From: Orientallactaga sibirica
Taxonomy: Eukaryota > Chordata > Mammalia > Rodentia > Dipodidae
Assembly: GCA_036365145.1 (NCBI GenBank)
Contig: JAEOAD010000001.1
Location: forward strand, 101,901,501-101,965,500
DNA length: 64,000 nucleotides
Direction: 5' to 3'
Both the position numbers and the translations under genes were made by a program. This document shows positions 1-11,510 of the stretch, in pieces. How positions within the stretch are numbered: the first letter of the stretch is position 1; each line of letters begins with the position of its first letter. The notes under the pieces are model-generated. The model was given only the letters and a program-made list of their open reading frames with translations, was not told where the DNA came from and searched no databases.

Positions 1-697
1 GAGTTCTAAGTAGATTCATGTTCTGGGACTGTTACTTAGCTAGCATGAGAGCTTGAGAGAATAAGCCAGTCTTCTCAGAAATCCATGAGCAGTCTGTAGC
101 ACAGTTTATAGTGTTTAGTAAGTACTCCATAATACCAGCTGTTGTAATGCTGCTGGAATCTTCCTTGACCAACATGATGTTAAATTAGAAAATACTCCAG
201 AAGAACAAAAAGTAAGAATCAACTGTGATGATAAAACATCAGGCAGATGTGTTCATCTTTGAACTGTTGAAATGTTGAGCTCTTGGCTCAGTAGTTTGAA
301 TTATTCTAGCATTGTGTGAACATAGAGTGCAGTGATAAATCAAGGTACTCTGTAGACTATTCACCTGTTTATCATTGTCATCTTTAATTTCAAAAACACC
401 ATGTGACATTTTCTGAATATTACTTGGCTTATCAGTATGCATATTTGAGGCTAAGGATTGAGTAGTGCTCCATATTTGCTAGAGTCCATAGAAAAGATAG
501 GTTGCCAAAGTTCACAGTGTAAGTTGTTAATAGAGAAATGGTATTTTCTAAGGCTCAAAGCCTTTAATGAATCTTACAATGTTTGTATCTTGCTATTTTC
601 TTTGATGTTTCATATTATATATCTAAGAAAAGCCCAGATATTTAAGGAAAAAAAGATTAAAATTCTTAGTAACATATAGCCTCTCACCTGCCTTAAT
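1..697. other. Intronic/intergenic sequence, no recognised repeat
   Basis: AT-rich sequence without a SINE or exon signature. Short open frames here show no recognisable protein. Confidence 0.5.
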
Positions 698-712
698 AAG
701 AAGCAGGCTCGA

Positions 713-854
713 GCCAGGTGTGGTGGCGCACACCTTTAATCCCAGCACTTGGGAGGCAGAGGTAGGAGGATCGCCAGGAGTTCGAGGCCACCCTGAGACT
801 ACATAGTTAATTCCAGGTCAGCCTGGACCAGAGTGAGACCCTACCTCGAAAAAC

Positions 855-885
<31 letters not shown>
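713..885 (+). repeat. B1-like SINE with long poly(A)
   Basis: Starts GCCAGGTGTGGTGGCGCACA, has the B1 RNA polymerase III box region, and ends CCTCGAAAAACC plus about 29 A. The duplication GAAGCAGGCTCGAGC is at 700-714 and 886-900. Confidence 0.95.
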
Positions 886-887
<2 letters not shown>

Positions 888-899
888 AGCAGGCTCGAG

Positions 900-1070
900 C
901 TGGGCGTGGTGGTGCATGCCTTTAATCCCAGCATTTAGGATGCAGAGGTAGGAGGATCTCTGAGAGTTCGAGGCTACCCTGAAAGTTTACAGTGAATTGC
1001 AGGTCAGCATGGACTACAGTGAAATCCTACCTTGAAGAACAAAACCAAAAAAAAAAAAAAAAAAAAAAAA
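900..1070 (+). repeat. Second B1-like SINE, head-to-tail with the first
   Basis: Starts GCTGGGCGTGGTGGTGCATG immediately after the first element's target duplication and ends in a poly(A) run. It is more diverged than its neighbour. Confidence 0.93.
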
Positions 1071-1145
1071 AGAAGAAGAGGAAGAGGGGGGAGGGGAGGG
1101 GGAGGGGAGGAGGAGGGGAGGAAGGAAGAAGGAAGAAGAAGGCTC
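1071..1145 (+). repeat. Purine (GA/GGGGA) tract
   Basis: An almost pure A/G stretch of about 75 bases grown from the B1 tail, ending GAAGGCTC. That end resembles the flanking GAAGCAGGCTC duplication. Confidence 0.85.
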
Positions 1146-1262
1146 AAATGACTTAGATGCCTGTCCTAACTCTGCTACTCACTAAATGTCCTGAGTAAAT
1201 CTTTTCAGTTCTGTAAACCACATATGGATCTTAGTCTGTGTAAAGGCACTATAATTATACAA
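1146..1262 (+). repeat. Probable MIR fragment
   Basis: CTAACTCTGCTACTCACTAA...CTTTTCAGTTCTGTAAA follows the MIR core pattern. It is ancient and diverged, so confidence is moderate. Confidence 0.45.
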
Positions 1263-1877
1263 AGTTGTTTTGAACATAAATGAACTAGTGGATGTGGAAG
1301 TTCATTGTAAGCTGGAAGGCTCTGCGCAGAGAGAAGAGCTGTGTAATCTTTCTAACTTGGAATTTATTTGCACAGTATGTTTTGTTTCATTAGATGACAT
1401 AAAAGTCCATCATGCCAATTTTTTAAAAGGAGGAGACATTAATAGTGAAGTGGAATATTTATTGTAAATCCATGCTAACCACTATGAAATATTTTGGCTT
1501 AGCTAAACATGCAGATGAGTATAGTGCCTGTGGTAGCATAGATGAATTTATGACCTGAAAGCTGTTGAATTGCAAACAGATTTTTAGAAGTCACCAAAAA
1601 CAGTAATCCAAAATCACCTCCCAATTCCAAGTGTTTTTAATGAGATGACTGTTTATATCAATCTCACCCTTCCTCACCTCCAAGGGGTTGTGATGAGCCA
1701 CAACTGTGTGTAATCTTTAAATTCTGCAAATATTGTATGTGGGTTACTCACTTTTATATGTGCAGACTTTTCTGTTCCTGGATTAAGTGGTATGTTTTCT
1801 AGTCATTTGGTTCCTCTGTTTCTGTTTTTGAAATGAATAGTAATGCTTAGGAAAAGCAGTAAGCAGTAAGTGAGAAT
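1263..1877. other. No recognised feature
   Basis: Single-copy looking sequence. I see no exon or repeat. Confidence 0.45.
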
Positions 1878-2038
1878 GAGTGGGGTGTGGTCGCACATGC
1901 CTTTAATCCCAGCACTTAGGAGGCGGGGTAGGAGGATCACTGTGAGTTCGAGGCTGCCCTGAGACTACATAGTAAATTACAGGTTAGCCTGGGCTAGAGC
2001 AAGACCCTACCTCAAAAAGCCAAAACAAACAAAAAAAT
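1878..2038 (+). repeat. B1-like SINE
   Basis: GAGTGGGGTGTGGTCGCACATG through CTACCTCAAAAAGCCAAAAC; B1 along its whole length. Confidence 0.92.
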
Positions 2039-2308
2039 TGAGAGTGGAAGAACAGGCATTGCGAACTAAAGCACACTGCGAAATAATAGTGCTTTGAAGG
2101 TGACAAGCCCAGCTGAAGTGAGGGTTTCCCCATCTACACCATAGTAGATGCAATTTTTAGAGGGTGAATATCTTCCTTTGTGTTTGAAGAGGAAATAAAG
2201 ATTTTGGCAAAATAATCCAGTTTTTGAAATAGAAAATGAAAAATTAGTGTCGTGGGTTAGAGTCTCAATTCACTATAATTAAGAGTTAACAGAAGGAAAT
2301 GAAAAGTA

Positions 2309-2453
2309 ATTTTTTTTTGAGGTAGGGTCTCATTCTAGTGCAGGCTGAACTGGAATTCACTCAGTAGTCTCAGGGTGACCTCGAACTCAAGGTGATCCTC
2401 CTATCTCTGCCTTCCGAGTGCTGGGATTAAAGGCGTGCACCACCACGCCCGGC
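2309..2453 (-). repeat. B1-like SINE
   Basis: Antisense B1 from TTTTTTTTGAGGTAGGGTC to CACCACGCCCGGC. A short AAAAGT duplication sits on each side. Confidence 0.93.
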
Positions 2454-2650
2454 AAAAAGTCATATTTTTTGGCTGATCAACACAGAACACATTCTAGAGA
2501 ATATTGAATTTGAAACCACTGGCACAAATTTATACTCCCAAGACCCTCACTCGCAACTTGTAATAAATAAATAAAACAGAGAAGTTCTTTGTAGCCCACC
2601 TTACTTCCTTGGCCTCTTCCCCTGGAACCCGAACACATGGAGAGTGGTTT

Positions 2651-2828
2651 CTTTTTATTTATTTACTTTTATTTATTTGAGAGAGAAAGAATGGGTGTAC
2701 CAGGACCTTGAACTCTAGACACATGCACTACCTTGTGCCTCTGGCTTACGTGGGTCCTGGGAAATCAACCCTGGGCCCTTTAGCTTTGTAGGCAAGCACC
2801 TTAACTGCTAAGCCATCTCTCCAACCCT
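2651..2828 (-). repeat. tRNA-derived SINE
   Basis: Antisense: TTTATTTATTTGAGAGAGAAAG tail side through AAGCCATCTCTCCAACCC, the complement of the B2-like head. Confidence 0.92.
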
Positions 2829-2929
2829 ATTTTTGGTTCTTTCAAGATTCATGTTTTTATTAGAAGGTAGTTTGCATTCCTGTGCTCAATGGTTTAAGGA
2901 AATAATAGGTTATGAACAATTAAAATTTT

Positions 2930-3116
2930 TTTTGGTTGCAAGATCTGTTTTTATTTTTCAAGGGTGGGTCTTTGCTGTAGCCCAGGCTGACCTGGAATTT
3001 CGTATGTAGTCTCAGGGTGGCCTTGAACTCATGATGATCCTCCTACCTCTGCCTCCCGAGTGGTGGGATTAAAGGCATGCAACACCTGGCGAGACTCTAC
3101 TTTCAAAAACAACAAC
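2930..3116 (-). repeat. B1-like SINE with a second B1 tail remnant
   Basis: Antisense B1 ends at about 3090. The following GAGACTCTACTTTCAAAAACAAC is a sense-strand B1 3' end, probably left from an older element hit by this one. Confidence 0.85.
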
Positions 3117-3138
3117 AAAGACATAAAAAGATTTTGTA

Positions 3139-3280
3139 GCCAGGTATGGTGGTGCACGCCTTTAATCCCAACACTCAGGAGTCAGAGGTAGGAGGATCAC
3201 CATGAGTTCAAGGCCACCCTGAAACTACATAGTGAATTCCAGGTCAGCCTGAGCTAGAGTGAAACCCTACCTCAAAAAAA
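3139..3280 (+). repeat. B1-like SINE
   Basis: GCCAGGTATGGTGGTGCACG through CCTACCTCAAAAAAACTAAT. Confidence 0.93.
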
Positions 3281-3302
3281 CTAATAAAAATAAAAATTTT
3301 TA

Positions 3303-3398
3303 AAAAGTAGAGTCTCACTGTAGCCCATGCTAATCTGGAATTCACCTTGTAGCCCAGGCTGGCCTAAAACTCAACAGCAATTCCACTACACTCAGCTC
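3303..3398 (-). repeat. B1-like SINE fragment
   Basis: GTAGAGTCTCACTGTAGCCC through ACTACACTCAGC; antisense and shortened in the middle. Confidence 0.8.
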
Positions 3399-3645
3399 TT
3401 TTGATATCTTTGTTGATAGAGGTAGAATAGGGTTAGTGACTGCATTTCTAAGAAGTTCATGGTATTCATATTCTTCCTTTATCATCCTAGTTCTCCCCTT
3501 TTCAGCCCCATCTCCAGTCCATGACACAATTTTCTAATTGGGTTTTATGTAGTAACTAATCCTTTAAAAAAAAAAAACCCTCCTTCCCTCCCTCCTTCTT
3601 TTCCTCCCTCCTTTTCTCCTTTCCAGTCTTATAAATCATCTGTTT

Positions 3646-3684
3646 AGAGAGAGAGAGAGAGAGAGTGTGTGTGTGTGTGTGTGT
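3646..3684. repeat. (GA)n(GT)n microsatellite
   Basis: About ten GA units run directly into about ten GT units. A pyrimidine-rich CCTT tract lies upstream at 3580-3625. Confidence 0.95.
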
Positions 3685-4010
3685 ACACCAGAGTGTCTTG
3701 CTGCTACAAATGAATGTTAGATTCTTGTGTCACTTTTTGTGTTTGGCTGTGCTACCTCTCTACCTATGACTAACTTCTCTACATTGAATTATTACATTGT
3801 TGAAATAATTACTAGTAATTTTCCCTAATAGTTGCTTTAAAAATGTTCCTTCATTTGCAAAGATACATGAAAGCGCTTTTACTGATGAAGATGGTTTTTC
3901 CCCCACCATATCTTTTATCACTCTATATTCATAGATTAGATAAATATATTCCCCAAACTTACAAGGCATGCCTTTGTAACATGGGATGGAAAAAAAGTGT
4001 TACATGTTGA

Positions 4011-4147
4011 GGGGCTGGAGAGATGGCTTGGCAGTTAAGGCACTTTCCTGCAAAGCCAAGGGACCAAGGTTAGATTCCCCAGGACCCACATAAGCCAGGT
4101 GCATAATATGGCTAGAGGCCCCTGGTGCACCCATACTCATTCATTCA

Positions 4148-4178
<31 letters not shown>

Positions 4179-4227
4179 AAATAATAAGTAAATAAATAAA
4201 ATATTTTTTAAAAAAGAAAAGAAAAAT
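4011..4227 (+). repeat. tRNA-derived SINE
   Basis: GGGCTGGAGAGATGGCTTGGCAG head, CT-rich microsatellite at 4153-4178 and an AAATAAAT tail. Exact 13-base duplication TGTTACATGTTGA at 3998-4010 and 4228-4240. Confidence 0.95.
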
Positions 4228-4449
4228 TGTTACATGTTGAAAAACATTAAATGTATTTTCTATCAGTGCTCATCTATCTCAGATTTGGGAATTTTTTTTG
4301 ATTTTCTGTTTGTATATAATGTGAATTTTCCAAAATAGGATATTTTGGTTTTCTTTTTTTAAAAATAGAACCTAAGCTGTTCCAATATTAAGACATGTTT
4401 TTGGGTCATAAAGTATGTAGAATATATTCTCTTAGAAAAGATATATACC

Positions 4450-4612
4450 AGCCTGGCATGCACGCCTTTAATCCCAGCACTTGGGAGGCAGAGTTAGGAG
4501 ACTACATAATGAATTCCAGGTCAACCTGGGCTAGCACAAGACCCTACCTCAAAAAGAGAAAGAGAGAAAGAGAGAAAGAGAGAGGAAAGAAAAGAAAGGA
4601 AGAAACCAAAAT
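4450..4612 (+). repeat. Shortened B1-like SINE with (GAAA/AGAG)n tail
   Basis: GCCTGGCATGCACGCCTTTAATCC...GACCCTACCTCAAAAAG, with an internal deletion around 4500. The tail expanded into an AGAAAG-type repeat. Confidence 0.88.
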
Positions 4613-4974
4613 CTGAGTACAGTGAATGTTACAGCACATGGTATAAATGTTGAGAAATTTTTGTAACTCATCAAAGAGATGAAAAGAACCAGGAAGAGAT
4701 TGGTAACATGCTTGAAGGATTCCATAATAAAACCTAAGTGGTAGAAGGCTTTGAGTATAGAGAATTGGAACAGTGTAAGGGTCTGTATGTATAGCTTGTA
4801 AAATATCAGGCTTATTTCTAGAAAGGTTCGTGTATGTCTAACAGAGGAACTTTATCAAATTATATAAATTGTATGAATCAGTATTTTATTGAAATGAGAT
4901 TTTTAAATAGAGCAAGTCCCTTTGCAAGAAAAATTAGTTCTACTTTGCTCTTACTAATTGATTTAACATGGACG

Positions 4975-5168
4975 TGTGTGTGTGCGTGTATTTGACAGAG
5001 AGAAAGAAAGAGAGAGAATGGGTCACCAGGGCCTCTAGCCACTGCAAATGAACTCCAGGCACATGTGCCACCTTGTGCCAGGAGGGTTATATGGGTACCA
5101 GGGAATCAAACCTGGATCCTTAGGCTTTGCAGGCAAGCACCTTAACTGCTAAGCCATCTCTTCAGCCC
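4975..5168 (-). repeat. tRNA-derived SINE
   Basis: Antisense element from the GTGTGT/GAGAGAAAG tail to AAGCCATCTCTTCAGCCC. Confidence 0.9.
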
Positions 5169-5169
5169 C

Positions 5170-6227
5170 TTAAATTGCTTTTTAAGATCTTCTATGGAAA
5201 TATGGAATTTAAAGGGGCTATATTTCTCTTTTTATAAAACAGGGATTTTTTTTTACTTTGTCCCCCACAGTTCTGAAACATTAATAATACCTACTTTAAT
5301 ATTGGGAGTTTCCTAGTGATTTTTTTTGCATGTACTCTACATATTAGAGAATTGTTTCAATCTTAACTTAGGGTTGGTTGATTTTTTTTTTTTAAGTATA
5401 AATTTGAGTTATGCTGCCTAACCCTTTCTTAACTAATTTAGACACCAGAATGGCTTTTCAATCCTCAGGCTAAAAAAAGAAAATAAGCAGAAAATTTAAA
5501 ATATCTTCATTGCATAATTAGCACGTTATAGAATGTGTGCTCTTCATGTATGTCAGCATATCTCCGAATGACTATTCTGTCTTCCCTTTGGGTATCTCAG
5601 ATGCCCAGGAAGGAGGCACCAAAAAGCAAGCTGGGTGGAAACATCTGTAGAGATCTCTCTGTGACAAGTAGTTGCTGTTGTGAATTGCAAGTACCTTTCT
5701 TGTTAAGAAAATTGACCTGCATCCTCAGTGAGCCTTCTTCCTCTTGTTTAATAGGAGAATGTAGAGGAATAGAGAAATCTATTTCTAAGGATTTTTTAAA
5801 ATTCTCTATTTCTTTAAAGACACAACATGGGGGCTGTGCTTTGATACACTGAGTGATTTTTTTTTTTTTTGAGGAATCATGGGAATATTAAACACTACCG
5901 CCTGCACTCCACCCCTATGATTCTGATTTAAATGATGGCTTCAGCAGGGAATTAGGATTTTTTTTAAATCTCCTTATGTAATTCTCACTTAGTAAAGTTT
6001 TAAAACTGTGCTGATCAGTAAACAGAATGAGCACAGGAAAACAGACTCCTTTCTGAGCTCTGGGAGGCGGGGAGCTTGTTCTCCACTCTGCCCCCAACAC
6101 AAAGAACACTTATTGAATGTAGAAATAGACAATAAAAAATTGTATAACTTAAAATGTGAGCCATCTAAATGGTTCTTTAAAAGTATCTTGCTGTAAGAAC
6201 TAATAATAAATATAGTGGTGAAGCAGA

Positions 6228-6230
<3 letters not shown>
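5170..6230. other. About 1 kb without recognised features
   Basis: No SINE is seen. A 105-codon open frame at 5535-5852 has no recognisable domain and no splice or promoter context, so I do not call it a gene. Confidence 0.5.

Positions 6231-6260
<30 letters not shown>
6231..6260. repeat. (GT)15 microsatellite
   Basis: Pure GT run directly before the B1 tail that follows. Confidence 0.95.
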
Positions 6261-6262
<2 letters not shown>

Positions 6263-6264
6263 GA

Positions 6265-6432
6265 TTTTTTTTGTCTTTTTTTGTTTGTTTGTTTTTTTGT
6301 AGTAGGATTTCATCTAGCTCAGGCTGACATGGAATTCACTATGTAGTTTCAGGCTGGCCATAAACTCACAGCGATCCTCCTACCTCTGCCTCCCAAGTGC
6401 TCAGATTACAGGTGTACACCACCACACCCAAC
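6265..6432 (-). repeat. B1-like SINE
   Basis: Antisense B1 after a T/G-rich tail. GTAGGATTTT before it and GTAGGAAAATTTT after it look like a decayed duplication. Confidence 0.9.
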
Positions 6433-6433
6433 A

Positions 6434-7287
6434 TGTAGGAAAATTTTAAGCTAAATACTCACTTTCAAAAACTACAGATAAGAATTCCTTCATGAATATA
6501 AAGGGGAATTTGGCATCATTCCCATGAAGCATATTTGCCCTTGAGATAGATGAACCCACTGGGACAAAATGATTATTCCACTAAAGCTAACTAAATCAAG
6601 GAAGTAAATGTTCAGTTAATGTCAGTGGGACATCTCTTGAGGAGACTTTTTTTTTTTTTGCTTGCTTGCATTTTATTTTGTTTTTTTAAAAACATGGCAG
6701 TGCTCTCCTTGCCTCAGGAAACACCTTGTTGTTGTGTGACCTAGTCATGTTTTGTCTTTTTCACTTCAATATAAACTAAGAAGAGACAATTTCCTTGGAG
6801 AAAGAAATTTTCCAGCTGTTGATCAATTATGTAGAGACTCTTAAGAGCTGTCTAGAGAATCTTAAGAGTTCTTTCTCTCTGCCTCTGTCTCTTTGTTGTG
6901 TTTCCCATACTGCTGATCTTCTCATATCCATCTAACTGACAAGTTGATGGCTTCCTGCTCAGCTGTGTGTCTCAGACTCATGGTGATAGTACTCTGTGAG
7001 GACTAGAGCAACACTGTTATGCTCTCCTTTGATGTGAAAGGTAAGCTGGGAAACCAAGAGATATTATTTTGAAAGTAATTCTGTGCTCACCACTTCCTCT
7101 TTTGTAAACACACCCATTTGAGCACATATTTCCTTTGTTTTGAGCCTATCTTATTCATGTATGTAGAACTACCATTTAGAATATAAAACTGCTGCTGATG
7201 TATCAACTGATTAGGTACCTCTAATCAGTACCTAAGTATTCAGTGGGCTCTTTTTTAGTATCCTAAACTCAGTTGCAAGTACAGTTG
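6434..7287. other. No recognised feature
   Basis: Unique-looking AT-rich sequence with only short T runs. Confidence 0.45.
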
Positions 7288-7440
7288 GCTGGGCGGAGGT
7301 ACGTGCCTTTAATCCTAGCCCTTGGAAGGCAGAGGTAGGATGATGGCTGTGAGTTCAAGGCCAGCCTGGGACTACAGAGTGAGTTCCAGTTCTGGGCTAG
7401 AAGGAGACCCTGCCTCAAACAAAACAAAACAAAACAAAAC
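7288..7440 (+). repeat. B1-like SINE with (CAAAA)n tail
   Basis: GGCTGGGCGGAGGTACGTGCC through GACCCTGCCTCAAAC and four AAAAC units. Confidence 0.9.
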
Positions 7441-7668
7441 TACCATACTACTGTTCAGTTATCATCATCCTTCAAATGTACCATTGCTTGTGCACACATT
7501 GCTGTGGTGTCTCAAACGCTGTCTCACCACTCCCTTGCTTGACCTTTCCTTGAATTTATCATTTGTAAGGTACACATGATTTATAAGTCACATTTAGTTC
7601 CCTTGCCTTCGGCCTTTAGGTTTGGTGCCTTCTCTGAGTATTCTGTGAAGGATAAAAAAGGAAATTCT

Positions 7669-7812
7669 GCCCAGGCATGGTGGCGCATGCCTTTAATCCC
7701 AGCACTCAAGAGGCAGATGTAGGAGGATCACTGTGCATTTGAGGCCACTCTGAGACTACATAGTGAATTCCAGGTTAGCCTGGCCTACAGTGAGACTCTA
7801 CCTCAAAAAAAG
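7669..7812 (+). repeat. B1-like SINE
   Basis: GCCCAGGCATGGTGGCGCATG through CTACCTCAAAAAAAG. The duplication AAAAAAGGAAATTCTGC at about 7653-7669 is repeated with one change at 7813-7829. Confidence 0.95.
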
Positions 7813-7829
7813 AAAAAAGGAAATTTTGC

Positions 7830-8540
7830 TTTCTTAAACTTATATTTTAGTGTCTTGGAAACAACCCAGAAATAGGAAACTAAATGCCATCCATGTTAAC
7901 ATAAGTTTCTTAAGGCTAATTTGTCATTCTTGCTACAACCTGTATAACCAACACATTGGTCTTCAAGGCTTTTGGGGCGGGGGGGGGGCATCATGATTAA
8001 ATGTTATTCTATGGAATCCTAAAATACCACTTGTAGGCTCTCTGACACTTCATCAGGGTAACACCAGCCTGGTCAGAGGGTCATTTTGTGCAAGGACTGT
8101 AGAGTTGGAGCTTGGGAACATTTATATTTTTCAGATTGCTACTTCCTGTTTAGCAGAGGAGATAGTCCTGTAACTCTGCTGTTAGCGAAAGAGATAGTCC
8201 TATGAGCTTGACTGATCACAGCTGTATCCTGTACTGTGTGAAAATGTCTAGGCTTTCCCTCCTGTTCATTTATTTTTTTCTGATTTCATAATATATTAAA
8301 ATTTATTCCAGTGTTGCATGTAGCAAGAGTTTGGATATATGCCCAGATGAGAATGTGAACAATGGCTAAATGTTAGGTTGTAGGCAGATAAATAGTAAAT
8401 TAAACATGGGGTGTATGTGTTAGAAAAATTGAATGACAAGGAGAAAGTTGCCAGAATAAGGGGACTTGGATGCTTTAAGGTAGGGCTGTCATTGAAGCAT
8501 TTCTCCTATTTCTTTTATAAACCAAACAGGTTCTTTATAT
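7830..8540. other. No recognised feature apart from a G run
   Basis: A G11 run (7978-7988) with one interruption; otherwise unassigned sequence. Confidence 0.45.
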
Positions 8541-8580
8541 AAAGAATCAAATGCAAAAAAAAAAAAAAAGAATCAAATGC
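8541..8580 (+). mobile_element. Bare poly(A) insertion with 14-base target-site duplication
   Basis: AAAGAATCAAATGC at 8541-8554 is followed by A run and an identical copy at 8567-8580. Only about 12 A separate the two copies. This looks like retroposition truncated to nothing but its tail. Simple slippage would not duplicate the 14-mer. Confidence 0.7.
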
Positions 8581-9794
8581 TTGTTCTGTGTTCTAACTAT
8601 TCCATCATTGTGACTCAAAGATTTTAAACAACTTTAAGATATTGCTTCCATCTCACCATCCTAGAAATTTTTGATTGCCACTGGTACAATATTAATTACT
8701 TCCTTCCTTGGGTTTTATACTCTGATGTCTCTTTAAGCCAAACATCCAATAGATTGTGCACATATTGCAAACTTGTTTCTGGACATTTGAATAGATACAA
8801 CTTGGTACTATTATCCAGCATATCATCTTAGTTGAGGTGAAATCTTTAACAAGTCATATAGGAGGGTGAGTTTTAGTTTGATCACTGTTTCCTGAGAGAG
8901 TCAGCTCTCTGTTTTATAGATACAGACCAGGAGGGCTGAAGGAATGCCACCACAGTTAAAGGCACTTGCTCTTTTAAGTCTGGCCTGAATTTGGATCCCC
9001 TGTACATACATAAAGCCAGGCACAAAGTAGCTCATGCATCTATAATCCTGATGATGGATCTGGGGCACAGGTAAACTAGAGAGTTGGACTGGGTGACCTT
9101 TAAGGACCTTTCACCTGTGTTTGATGCACACTGAGCCCCAGCTCTCTGCTAGATTAAAATGCAGCTGTCTCTTGGAAGACCTGCTATATAGTGTGAAAGG
9201 TGAGAAACAGATATGCCAGGTGAGTTGATTTAGAAGATGAAATCAGTGTTCTGAGTGATGAGGTTTATATCCGGTAGAGCTACCGACCATACTAGAGTGG
9301 ATTTAGGTGATGGCTCCTGAAGGCAGTATATGGATTGACATATTTAATGTTTACTTTTATTATGTAGCAGCCTAAAAGTGGATTGTCTGTTGTTGCTGTT
9401 TTTATTTTTAATTCCAACTAGTTGACCTTGAAATCTAAATGAGGATTGACCGCAATCAGTTTTCCTTTGAGAACATAGGAAAAGCATCTTCACAAAGTAT
9501 TATTATAAGGAGTAAGTCAAACAAGTGTACTGTACTTGACACAGGGTAGACTGTCCTACTGTGTACTCAGTTCTGAAGCATGGATATAATCCAGGGGTTC
9601 ATAGAGGAGTAAGGAATCTCCACTTGCCAAGAGATGTTACAGATGTTTAGGCTAATGAGGGGTTAATTTAAGTGCCTGTATTGCTGTGCTATGTTCTTCT
9701 GAGTTCTGTAATCCATGTAAATTTCTATTCTGAAATACATTCTTCACTAGTCTCTTAGAATGTTAGCAGGGTATGAAATCTTTGAGGGCAATAA
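8581..9794. other. Mostly unassigned; one possible old B4-like fragment
   Basis: About 8925-9130 contains AGTTAAAGGCACTTGCTC...AAGCCAGGCACAAAGTAGC, reminiscent of a diverged sense tRNA-SINE/B4. The rest is unassigned. Confidence 0.4.
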
Positions 9795-9915
9795 TTTAGA
9801 CCTCTCATTTTTAGTTGAGAAAATTAAGGCCCACAAAGGCTCAGGAATTTAGCCAAAACAACACAGTTAGAATCAAAGCTGGAACTGGAACTTGAATCAA
9901 GTTCTGATGATTTTT
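9795..9915 (-). repeat. MIR (antisense)
   Basis: TTTTTAGTTGAGAAAATTAAGGCCC...ACACAGTTAGAATCAAAGC follows the complement of the MIR core and 5' region. It is an ancient mammalian SINE. Confidence 0.65.
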
Positions 9916-9944
9916 TTTTTTCTTGTTACAATACAAATACGAGC

Positions 9945-10064
9945 TTGGTGTGGTGGCTCATGCCTATCCTCCTAGCACTTGGAAGGCTGAGGTAGGAGGA
10001 TCTCTGTGGGCCCCAGCCTGGGCTAGAATGAAACCCTGCCTCAAAAAGCAAAGGAAAAAAAAAA
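9945..10064 (+). repeat. Shortened B1-like SINE
   Basis: GAGCTTGGTGTGGTGGCTCATG...ATGAAACCCTGCCTCAAAAAGC, with a central deletion. Confidence 0.88.
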
Positions 10065-10339
10065 GCCTGCCCTTTATATTTGAAACCATGAAATGTACTC
10101 CCCCCCCATGTTTTTTTTTTAGACTGTAGGCAATTTTAAGTTAGTTAGTGAGATGGAATGCACTATTCTTTTCCCTAGAAACTTTCTCTTCCTCTAGACT
10201 GCGCTTCAATAACCATCCGAAGTAGCATTCTGCTGGCAGATCTATCTCCTTATCACATTCTCTTGTGTCAGATTCTTGAACAATAGAGTAAAATAGTGCT
10301 CATGTAACATGAATGTACAGTTAATTACACTATGTATGC

Positions 10340-10675
10340 ATGTGTATGCATATTCACATACGTGAGGGCTTGTGTGTGTGTATGCAGGTATTCATGCTCA
10401 TGTGTGCATGTGGAGGCCAGAGAACAACCTTGGATGTCATTCTCAGGTACATTATTCACCTGTTTTTGAGACAGTGTCTCACTGGCCTAGAGCTTGTTGT
10501 ATAAGTTAGCTGGGTAGCCAGTGAACTCCAGGGATCCACCTGTCTATGTCTCCCCATGCTGGAATTATAGTAGTGCGCCATCATACCCAGTTTTTACACA
10601 GTCCTGGGGCTCAAGCGCAGGTGCTTATGGGGCAAGCACTTTACTGACCGAGCTCTCCCCTCAGCCTGGTGTTTG
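10340..10675 (-). repeat. B4-like composite SINE
   Basis: TGTGTGCATGTGGAGGCCAGAGAACAACC, then a B1-like middle (GAGACAGTGTCTCACTGGCC), then an ID-like end (GCAAGCACTTTACTGACCGAG). This matches the B4/RSINE pattern of rodents. Confidence 0.75.
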
Positions 10676-11189
10676 TTTGGAGTAGAAATAAGAGAATGTG
10701 ATGCAGGAAAACAGAATTCCCAGTTATTTGCTGTGGGTTAATGGTCATGTGTCAGGTTTTGTTTTCTTTATATCTAGAATAATATGTATATATTATTTTT
10801 TAATGACTGAGCCATAACTTAGATTTGAGTGTTTTGTGAATGTATTAGAAATTTTTGTAATCACAGAAAAATAGTATCAGAATCTAAAGATGGGGAAAGG
10901 TGGTGAATTGAGACAATGGAATGTTATAATACTTTAATACTGCGGTTGGTCACATCAGTTGAGCATTGAGATAATTTAAGCTACACTGTACATTTCAGTT
11001 CATTCACTGTGTAGTTGGTGTGGAGAAACAAAGTATGTAGCATAGTGATTTGAGACCTAAATTCTCTGAGAAGTTCTTAATTATGCCTCTTTGCAGAGTA
11101 ATTAAGATTATGTGGCTCAGTTGTTTGTTTTTATTTATGTAGGAAATACACAGTTTTTGTAAAAGGCATATATTATTTCTCATAAGAGC
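10676..11189. other. No recognised feature
   Basis: AT-rich unassigned sequence. Confidence 0.4.
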
Positions 11190-11510
11190 CATGGGGATGA
11201 AAGATGACTCAGTAGGTAAAAGTGCTTGCTGCTTAAGCATGAGGGCATAGGAGGACTTGAGTTCAATCCCCTGTAGAGAGCAGAGACAGGAGAATTCCTG
11301 GGGCTCACTAGTCAGCCAGTCTGACCAAAAACAGCAGCTCTGGGTTCAGTGAGAGACTTTATTTCAAGGAAACACATATTGATCAGTCAAGGACACCTGA
11401 TGTTCTGTTTTTTGCACATATGTACACAGGACATGCACATCTGCACACACGTGTGTACCATACACATACTATAAATAAATACTGTTATACACATGCTTGT
11501 ACTTAAAAAT
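11190..11510 (+). repeat. B4-like composite SINE
   Basis: GATGACTCAGTAGGTAAAAGTGCTTGC...GAGTTCAATCCCC head, a B1-like middle and an AC-rich end (CACACACGTGTGTACC). It is older than the tRNA-SINEs around it. Confidence 0.7.

Noticed and set aside
4011..4090. tRNA gene, because of A-box and B-box-like motifs
   Set aside because: The motifs belong to the tRNA-derived SINE head, which recurs dozens of times here and does not fold as a complete tRNA.
5535..5852. 105-codon open frame as a small gene
   Set aside because: No recognised domain, no splice or promoter context, and a composition like the surrounding non-coding DNA.
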